From: an uncultured Aequorivita sp.
GTDB taxonomy: Bacteria; Bacteroidota; Bacteroidia; Flavobacteriales; Flavobacteriaceae
Direction: 5' to 3'
DNA length: 64,000 nt
Assembly: GCA_937125455.1 (NCBI GenBank)
Contig: CAKZLK010000061.1
Span: forward strand, 51,836 to 115,835
Shown here: positions 58,463-64,000 of the stretch, piece by piece
How the letters are laid out: every line of letters begins with the position of its first letter
Position numbering within the stretch: the stretch's first letter is position 1
The notes under the pieces: generated by a model
The model's database searches: none
What the model was told of the DNA's origin: nothing
What the model saw: only the letters and a program-made list of their open reading frames with translations
Program-made: the position numbers and the translations under genes

Positions 58463-59353
58463 ATGAAAAATACATTTAGCTCTTTGATTATTTTTCTATT
58501 TCTATTTAGTTGTCAAGAAAATAACGAAATAAGAACTAAGCTAAGTGATAGCGGAAATGTCATTGAGGAAAGATTTTATGACAATAAAGATAGCCTTATA
58601 AAGATTATTGAATACTACGACATAAAGCAATCACCTGAATATAAACTCACGTTTAAAAATACTGATTATGATAGTGTCGTTTATAAATATAACAATGGAC
58701 AAGTTTTTAAAACTGGAAAATTAAACTTGAATTCTCAAGTAATAGGCACTTGGAATTTATTTGATAAAAAAGGTAATAAGCGAGAGATAAGAGAATTTTA
58801 CATTTATGAAAATAAACCGATTTTAAATAGAGCTTGGTTCCTAAATGAAAAAGGTGATACACTTGCTTGGCGAGTAGAAGAGAACATATTTGACCAAAAA
58901 GAATTTGCAAATGATACTCTTGCCGTTCGGAACTCAAGCTATAATTTTTTTGAGTTTAATAAAGATACAGTTGACATTAATGAGCCAATTAGAGGAATTG
59001 CATATTGCTTTTCACCGCGTTTGGAAGAATACGGCTCAGAAATAAGGGTTTATCTCGATACCGAAAAAGAAAAATTCAATTCGGACTTTTCAAATGAGGA
59101 CGACATTTTAAAACAAGGATATCATGATCTTGAGAGAGATACCATCAATCAAAAATGGTTTCCGGATCTTGACAAAGAGGATTTGAAATATGTTGCAGTA
59201 TTCGGAAGTTGGTTTGAGAAACCCGGACCGAAAATATTGCGGGGTTATATGGAAGAATATGCTATCGGACCGTTTAACGATAATAAATCTGATAGTTTAA
59301 TCGCTCGTACATTTTTCGAAAAAAAAATATTTGTAAGAGATACAGTGGAATGA
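58463..59353 (+). CDS. Cassette 6: lipoprotein
   Basis: A 296-residue lipoprotein from ATG 58463 (TFSSLIIFLFLFSC signal); the track start is in attC 5. The body has MORN-like antitoxin-type repeats (NGQVFKTGKLNLNSQVIGTW, FDKKGNKREIREFY). The C-terminus is acidic. Function unknown. Confidence 0.65.
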   Translation: MKNTFSSLIIFLFLFSCQENNEIRTKLSDSGNVIEERFYDNKDSLIKIIEYYDIKQSPEYKLTFKNTDYDSVVYKYNNGQVFKTGKLNLNSQVIGTWNLFDKKGNKREIREFYIYENKPILNRAWFLNEKGDTLAWRVEENIFDQKEFANDTLAVRNSSYNFFEFNKDTVDINEPIRGIAYCFSPRLEEYGSEIRVYLDTEKEKFNSDFSNEDDILKQGYHDLERDTINQKWFPDLDKEDLKYVAVFGSWFEKPGPKILRGYMEEYAIGPFNDNKSDSLIARTFFEKKIFVRDTVE

Positions 59354-59358
59354 ATAAC

Positions 59359-59492
59359 TGTGTACAACAATGTATAACCGCAATTACGGCGGATTCGACT
59401 GCGTCCGAATCCACGCGTAATTCCTAACTTCCGTGCTTAATCGAAAAACATTAAATTTAATCCCGTAACTGCGGTTATACTAAACGTTGTGT
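59359..59492 (+). repeat. attC-like site 6
   Basis: R'' TGTGTACAAC (59359-59368) is the reverse complement of the cassette 6 start GTTGTACACA (58450-58459). Body as sites 2 and 4 (GTATAACCG/CGGTTATAC), R' GTTGTGT at 59486. Confidence 0.85.
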
Positions 59493-59504
59493 GTAATTTG
59501 AGAA

Positions 59505-59987
59505 ATGAACGTTATTGAGCCAAAATATAAGTATAAAGAAATTGAAAAGGTTTTTGAAAAACTGATTTCGGGCAACGAAGAATTGACTGAACATTTTGTG
59601 AAAGAAGTTGACCTTTCTGATTATAATCAAGAGGATAATATTCCTTATGTTGACATAGGCTCAATTTCAAGATATATTGTTGAAAATAAGCTCAAAAACA
59701 GAACTTCGGACTTCGAACTTTTCTTTAAAAATGTTGAGGAAGTTTATGTGAATGGAGACAGCGATGTTCAGAACTTTATTGTTGTTGGATTATTCGAGGG
59801 AATTCAAAACATTGGTGGAAAGGAAATTGAATATTATCGTTCATTCAATCAATGGCTGAAATCGGAAACACAAAAAGCGTGGAATGGAATAATTGACTAT
59901 TGGGAAGGAACTGAATGGAGAATTCCAAAAGATGAACGCGAAAAAAGAGAAAAGGAAATACAAAAAATACTGAATAAGAAAAAATAA
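59505..59987 (+). CDS. Cassette 7: immunity-like soluble protein
   Basis: A 160-residue acidic protein with VYVNGDSDVQNFIVVGLFEG and YYRSFNQWLKSETQKAWNGI, similar in style to SUKH/DUF-type immunity proteins of polymorphic toxin systems. The family is not confirmed. The cassette starts at GTTGTGTGTA (59486), and its attC is interrupted by the IS110 element. Confidence 0.6.
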   Translation: MNVIEPKYKYKEIEKVFEKLISGNEELTEHFVKEVDLSDYNQEDNIPYVDIGSISRYIVENKLKNRTSDFELFFKNVEEVYVNGDSDVQNFIVVGLFEGIQNIGGKEIEYYRSFNQWLKSETQKAWNGIIDYWEGTEWRIPKDEREKREKEIQKILNKKK

Positions 59988-59991
59988 AAAC

Positions 59992-60035
59992 TACACACAA
60001 CAACGTGTCCTATGAAAAGCACTAATCCCGTTCTT
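59992..60035 (+). repeat. attC-like site 7, first part (interrupted by IS110)
   Basis: R'' TACACACAAC (59992-60001) is the reverse complement of the cassette 7 start. The following CGTGTCCTATGAAAAGCACT has its partner (GACACGCCACAGCTCATA) on the far side of the IS110 element, near 61534-61551, with R' GTTACCA at 61561. Confidence 0.7.
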
Positions 60036-60134
60036 CAAAAATAATATTTTTATTTTAATTATCTCATAATGATGGATTTGGAGTGTTTAAATGTTAGCAA
60101 TCCTTTTCTGTCTGCTGATTGATTGTCAACATTT

Positions 60135-60300
60135 AAATACTTATAACTTGCTCGGCATCCTATATGTGGTCCATCGTCTAGCGCGGCCACCAGCATCTGT
60201 ATGATTATAAGTTATAATAAACCTGGCCACTTGCTATAAATGTGTGGTCCGTCCGCCTTGGGCGGAGGCCACCTACGGTGTTTTGTGATACAGGTTTGTC
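60135..60300 (-). ncRNA. Candidate bridge/seek RNA of the IS110-family element
   Basis: Two adjacent stem-internal loop-hairpin units lie 3' of the transposase gene. Unit 1: TTATAACTT (60141-60149) with AAGTTATAA (60209-60217), inner GTGG(TCC)/GGCCAC (60166-60190). Unit 2: ACCTG (60221-60225) with CAGGT (60291-60295), inner GTGGTCC/GGCCACC (60244-60273) and CCGCC/GGCGG. Two programmable loops are the hallmark of IS110 bridge RNAs; a location downstream of the transposase gene fits the IS1111-type arrangement. Confidence 0.55.
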
Positions 60301-60335
60301 TACTTCTATGTGAGCTTTGTTATCTGTTTATTATA

Positions 60336-61391
60336 TTATTCTATGACTCCTATCGCATAAGGAGTTTCTGTTTTTATGACTGCTAAAGTTCTGCTCAACA
60401 ATTTGCGGGCAATTTTTATGACAATCGTTTTTGAGTTCTTACCTATGTGTTTGCGATAATAGGTCTGCATTATAGGGTCTGTCCTGATGGCCTGCCACGA
60501 AGCTTCTATAAAATAACTTCGCATCAATCTATGGGCACGCATCGTAATTCCCGTGCTCTTTTGGTTGTCCCCACTCTGGTGGATCCCCGGCGCCAGGCCA
60601 ACATAGCCCGCCAAGTGTTTTATACTGTTAAAACGCCTGAGATCTCCAAGCTCGCAAATAATCCCACACGCTACAATCCCACCTATTCCCGGAACACTTT
60701 TTAAAAGATAGTAATCCTTTTTATAATGTTTGCGGCAATAGGCGCGCATCTTGGTGGAGACATCGCGCAGTTCTTGGTCTATGAACCTAAAACTTCGCAT
60801 TCTGCTGTCCAGCGTCTCACGCGCCGGGGGATATGCGAACGCGACTTCGTCCACCCAATCCCGGAATTTATGGCTCCAGTGGTCATTGTCAAATTCCTCC
60901 GGAATGGCAATACCAAAATACAGCAGCTGCATTTTTATAAAACTCTTTATGCGCCTGTAGTCCTTTACAAGGTCATTGCGCCTTCTGAAGAGACTGCGGA
61001 GCTGCTCACGCTCCACGTCCGGAACGTGGATACTCTCAAGCCTGCCATCTTTCAGTTCCCTGCTTATTAACTGGGCGTCTATTTTATCGGTCTTGGTATA
61101 TTTTTCTTTACCCTTGCGATGGATATCAGCAGGATTGACTACTAGGGAAGACCAACCATAAGTTTCAAAACTACGGTGGGCGTAATAGCCGCAACAGCCA
61201 GCTTCATAGGCTGTGGTGACTTCGTGTCCTGAAAAATGTTTCAACACGTATTCCTTTAAAACTTCTGGTTTTGGGGGCATCGCAAAGGACTTGCCGCCGA
61301 ACAGGTCGGTGGCGCAATGAACTTTCCAGCTCCGCTTGTGAATGTCGATGCCAATGTATAACTTTGGTTGGGCAGTGGGTTCTATTTTCAT
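60336..61391 (-). CDS. IS110-family DEDD transposase
   Basis: A 351-residue transposase. The N-terminal DEDD (RuvC-like) domain has YIGIDIHKRSWKV (first Asp), TTAYEAGCCGYYAHRSFE (Glu), and KTDKIDAQLISREL (two Asp). The C-terminal Transposase_20 domain has SVPGIGGIVACGIICELGD, AGYVGLAPGIHQSGDNQ and the Ser-bearing SYFIEASW segment. Full length and apparently intact. Its GC content is higher than that of the cassettes, showing recent arrival. Confidence 0.93.
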   Translation of the reverse strand: MKIEPTAQPKLYIGIDIHKRSWKVHCATDLFGGKSFAMPPKPEVLKEYVLKHFSGHEVTTAYEAGCCGYYAHRSFETYGWSSLVVNPADIHRKGKEKYTKTDKIDAQLISRELKDGRLESIHVPDVEREQLRSLFRRRNDLVKDYRRIKSFIKMQLLYFGIAIPEEFDNDHWSHKFRDWVDEVAFAYPPARETLDSRMRSFRFIDQELRDVSTKMRAYCRKHYKKDYYLLKSVPGIGGIVACGIICELGDLRRFNSIKHLAGYVGLAPGIHQSGDNQKSTGITMRAHRLMRSYFIEASWQAIRTDPIMQTYYRKHIGKNSKTIVIKIARKLLSRTLAVIKTETPYAIGVIE

Positions 61392-61469
61392 ATCTTATTG
61401 TTTTAGAATACTTTAAAGATACGAGACTCGCTGCTTTTTCATAGATGCTATAAGCTATGGCTTGGTCAC

Positions 61470-61567
61470 TCCACACTTGGAAAATCCTGCGGATTTTCCA
61501 ATGCCGGTTTCCATTTGGAGATGTTCGTGCCGAGACACGCCACAGCTCATATACAAAAACGTTACCA
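61470..61567 (+). repeat. attC-like site 7, second part
   Basis: Contains the palindrome TTGGAAAATCC/GGATTTTCCAA (about 61481-61505), GACACGCCACAGCTCATA, and R' GTTACCA (61561-61567). It is the right half of attC site 7 after IS110 insertion. Confidence 0.6.
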
Positions 61568-61587
61568 CACATTTGAAAAAATCACGA

Positions 61588-62016
61588 ATGACAACATTAT
61601 TTATTGATAAATTAGAAAAATATGATTTAGGTGGTTTTACTACCGATATAAGAAAAGCGGAATATATATTAGCTGTACACGGTCTTACATTTGAAAAAGT
61701 TCTATCAGATATGCCTAAAAACGCACCTGTACCGTCTGGAGCTTTTGCGACTGGAAAATATGTTTTAATGTTTAACATTGCGTGGGATTTAAGTAGTGTG
61801 AATTTTGGATTTATAAATCATAATACGGATTTAGATGAATATTTCGATGTGTTTGCAGACACTTTTTCACCTAAAGCAGTTGCAGGATTCCATAAATTGC
61901 GAGAGAAAATAAAATTAAAGAGCCAAGCCGAATTGAATAAAATCGAACTTTCCGATAACGATTCAGATTTTGTAATAGCTTACGGAAATTATATTGAACA
62001 TCGCAATCGTCAATGA
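61588..62016 (+). CDS. Cassette 8: soluble protein, cassette lacking its attC
   Basis: ATG 61588 gives 142 residues beginning MTTLFIDKLEKYDLGGFTTD; the longer track start lies in attC 7 and the IS flank. No family was recognised. The cassette begins at GTTACCACAC (61561), which predicts an R'' box GTGTGGTAAC after the gene. None is present before the opposing helicase gene, so the array is truncated here. The 3' end overlaps the end of the helicase frame. Confidence 0.6.
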   Translation: MTTLFIDKLEKYDLGGFTTDIRKAEYILAVHGLTFEKVLSDMPKNAPVPSGAFATGKYVLMFNIAWDLSSVNFGFINHNTDLDEYFDVFADTFSPKAVAGFHKLREKIKLKSQAELNKIELSDNDSDFVIAYGNYIEHRNRQ

Positions 62017-64000
62017 ATATAATTTCTGGAGTTTTAAGTTGTTTGAATTAACTTTAACGAAGCTTCGAACATCAACTTCCTTATTGAGCTCAGCATTAAA
62101 CAACACCGTTTGAACAACAGGCCTATTGGAAAAAGGAGTGAACTGAAAAATACGCCCTTTCTTATCTAAGTCTCTGAAGCCATTCGGTTTAGCCGTTTTA
62201 CCAGTCTTAGTGGCCATAACATACTTTCTTAGCGCGTTAAGAAAGTTACCGGATAGTGATAATGAAAGTGTGTGCTTTCCGTCAAAGGCAGAAAGTAACC
62301 ACGCAGCTAACTGACGCTTAAACTCCAATCTCTTGTACTTGTCATCTTGTTTATAGGTGTAGTCAGATAACTTTTTGTACCAAGCATCAAAAGTACTTTT
62401 GAACTCATCAATCAGCTCTTCACCACAAATGAATTCACTTAGCTCATCAAACACTTCAAATTTTACTTTTCTCAACTCAGCTCTTGTCTCGCGCAGGTTT
62501 ACTAATGTTTCTTTAGAGTCCAAATTTCGCGTGATTAGCTCAATCCCCAAATTTCTTGTTCCATCATTACAATACTTTCTCAAGAAAGGTTGGTTGTATT
62601 GTCCGACAATATTTTTATTTATACCGCTTGTCGCACTAAGTGCAATTACAGAGTTTGTCGTGTTGTGCAGCATACGAAGTAACGAAACTTCTGGCTGCTC
62701 TTTGATTAGGCTTAGAGAAAAGTTTACATAGGTAAGTTTCTCCAGGGAGGGATCTCTAAACTCTAAAAGTTTCTGAGGGATTAAAGAAAAAACAGTTTTT
62801 GGATGAAAATAGGTATAAAAGTGATCTATCTTAATTTCACTTCTTTCGTCTGGACGATCAAACATACTCTCTACTTCAGATGCGACCGTTCTAGCTTTTT
62901 TCATAAATTTATAAAGCGGATAATTTTGACTACTATCGCCACCTTGCTTTAAAGATTTCACAAATTCTGAAGACGACTTAAATTCGCTCGCTGCGGCAGC
63001 TAAAACCGCCATTGTTACTTGATAAACATCATGTAGTGATAGTGTTCTGTCTTCCAAATCTGTAGTGTAGTAAAGCTGACATGTACCTGTGCCATGAGCA
63101 AGCCTGACTCTAATTCGCTTCAAACCGTCTTCATTAAAGTACCTTTTTGGAGTGAAACAAAATGCATTCCTAGTTAAGTTTATGATTTGCTCAGCGTCTC
63201 CGTGCCGTATTTGGACAAAATCAATATTTCCGGAAAAGGTTGCCAACACAGTTTTTAAATTAAGGTCATTTGATAATTCACAATGCTCGCTAAGGTTCCT
63301 TCTGATCTTTTCGACAAAAGCAAACTTGTCTTCATAAAATGGCGTAAACTGAATATCCGCTTCAATAGTTTCAGTTACTTGCATATATATCCGATATACA
63401 CCAGCAAACACATGTGCAAGTTGGATTTCAGGTGTAATCAATGTGGTCGTAGCAGAGTCTGAAAAGAGTTTATGAGCTTCATGAACCTCATCAATTATGA
63501 CTGTAAAACTAATACCGTTCTCTCTAAAGTAGTTAGATGCATCGGCCTCGAAAAAGTCATTCTCTAAGAATTCTATTCTTTGTTCATGCTTATCCGACAA
63601 GTGCATACCAGTTCTTATATTAGAGTCTGTTAAGTGTTTTTTTCCACCAACAATGCAGTCAAACGGCATAGATTTAAAAGAAAATAACCCTTGAGGATTT
63701 TTTTGTGGCAGTCGAATATTCAGGTCAAACTTATTCGTGGTAGCAAGCATTATGCATGGTTTTACCATAGCTATAGCGAAAGGACAGCAATGTTTTACTA
63801 TCTCAGCTCTAAGGAGATCGAGGTCAGTTTTAGACTCAAATAAAGTGATAAGATCCGCCGCTTTAGCGTTGTAATTTAAGCAGGATAGCGATAAATCGAA
63901 CAAGGTTTTTTCCATATTTCGACGTTGCTCGGTCAACTGCGCTTTCAAATCACTTATTATCTCTGCATTGTCAGCCTCATACGTCTTCACTTCTGTATTA
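61963..64000 (-). CDS. SF2 DEAH-type helicase, partial (N-terminus beyond the window)
   Basis: At least 675 residues. FTVIIDEVHEAHKLF is motif II (DEVH) and VIALSATSGINKN motif III (SAT). Motif I is not present, so the start lies past 64000. No clear helicase C-terminal domain motifs (V/VI) were seen, and the protein ends SVSYYKI at the junction with cassette 8, so the C-terminus may be truncated. Composition is less AT-rich than the cassettes, suggesting another insertion that cut the array. Confidence 0.6.
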   Translation of the reverse strand, partial: NTEVKTYEADNAEIISDLKAQLTEQRRNMEKTLFDLSLSCLNYNAKAADLITLFESKTDLDLLRAEIVKHCCPFAIAMVKPCIMLATTNKFDLNIRLPQKNPQGLFSFKSMPFDCIVGGKKHLTDSNIRTGMHLSDKHEQRIEFLENDFFEADASNYFRENGISFTVIIDEVHEAHKLFSDSATTTLITPEIQLAHVFAGVYRIYMQVTETIEADIQFTPFYEDKFAFVEKIRRNLSEHCELSNDLNLKTVLATFSGNIDFVQIRHGDAEQIINLTRNAFCFTPKRYFNEDGLKRIRVRLAHGTGTCQLYYTTDLEDRTLSLHDVYQVTMAVLAAAASEFKSSSEFVKSLKQGGDSSQNYPLYKFMKKARTVASEVESMFDRPDERSEIKIDHFYTYFHPKTVFSLIPQKLLEFRDPSLEKLTYVNFSLSLIKEQPEVSLLRMLHNTTNSVIALSATSGINKNIVGQYNQPFLRKYCNDGTRNLGIELITRNLDSKETLVNLRETRAELRKVKFEVFDELSEFICGEELIDEFKSTFDAWYKKLSDYTYKQDDKYKRLEFKRQLAAWLLSAFDGKHTLSLSLSGNFLNALRKYVMATKTGKTAKPNGFRDLDKKGRIFQFTPFSNRPVVQTVLFNAELNKEVDVRSFVKVNSNNLKLQKLYSLTIAMFNIISVSYYKI

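Larger units (their letters stand above)
60045..61460 (-). mobile_element. IS110-family insertion sequence (ends approximate)
   Basis: The transposase gene plus flanking non-coding DNA separate the two halves of attC site 7. The exact ends cannot be read because IS110 elements have no conventional inverted repeats; the limits given lie between recognisable attC sequence on both sides. Confidence 0.65.
53165..64000. mobile_element. Second integrated element (right end outside window)
   Basis: Begins at the tRNA-Met 3' half. Contents: GTGTTCA and GTTGC repeats, a zinc-ribbon gene, a Xer-like recombinase, an eight-cassette attC array, an IS110-family element and a partial helicase. The helicase region may be a further insertion. 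Boundaries on the right are unknown. Confidence 0.5.

Noticed and set aside
53948-62016. Classical class 1-type integron
   Set aside because: The recombinase lacks the IntI insertion and lies in the same orientation as the cassettes; the sites are attC-like but not of the 59-be/VCR type.

Overview
The window is AT-rich DNA that looks like a Bacteroidota chromosome, most likely Flavobacteriaceae. The clues are low GC, TAnnTTTG-type -7 promoter boxes, a DUF4476 protein, an M56/BlaI pair, M1 and M20 peptidases and grasp-with-spasm RiPP genes. Ordinary chromosomal genes occupy only about 43.2-53.1 kb. The rest is accessory DNA: one complete integrated element, parts of two others, and a gene-cassette array.

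Layout. (1) 0-16.8 kb is the right part of a mobile element. It has an excisionase-like HTH gene, an SF3 helicase, small genes, and a defence cargo: a membrane NACHT protein with a large exported N-terminus, a NACHT-TOPRIM protein, a DUF1643 fusion, and a three-gene ABC-3C system (nuclease, middle component, DUF3732-like ATPase). (2) 16.84-43.15 kb is a complete 26.3-kb element flanked by a 15-bp core repeat. It has split a tRNA-Leu(UAG) gene in the anticodon loop, with the 3' half left at 16.8 kb and the 5' half at 43.15 kb, and it carries its own intact tRNA-Leu(UAG). Cargo in order: tyrosine integrase, a grasp-with-spasm RiPP cluster, a nuclease-STAND ATPase, a TIR-TM/Mrr pair, unknown genes, an ECF sigma factor next to a catalytically dead Cas12f/TnpB-like protein with a guide-RNA-like scaffold, AbiE, HTH-ImmA, and a Pycsar operon with a third E2-like/SEC-C gene. 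(3) 43.2-53.1 kb holds chromosomal genes. (4) From 53.16 kb a second element begins at a tRNA-Met 3' half. It holds a zinc-ribbon gene and a Xer-like tyrosine recombinase followed by eight single-gene cassettes separated by attC-like sites. An IS110-family element sits in the seventh attC, and a partial DEAH helicase runs off the right edge.

The two most notable systems are these. First, the sigma factor/dead Cas12f pair at 33.9-35.9 kb: the 3' flank folds like a Cas12f guide scaffold, with a GGGTG/CACCC hairpin whose TTGTA loop can pair with TACAA at the end of the repeat, followed by a putative 20-nt guide. This matches the recently reported RNA-guided transcription systems of Bacteroidota (nuclease-dead Cas12f with an ECF sigma). 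A guide-like sequence lies upstream of the sigma gene and could be an autoregulatory target. Second, the integron-like array at 55.1-62.0 kb: the first 10 bases of each cassette are the exact reverse complement of the R'' box of the same cassette, which is integron logic, yet the adjacent recombinase lacks the IntI-specific insertion.

All functional calls rest on reading motifs by eye; no search or structure prediction was run.
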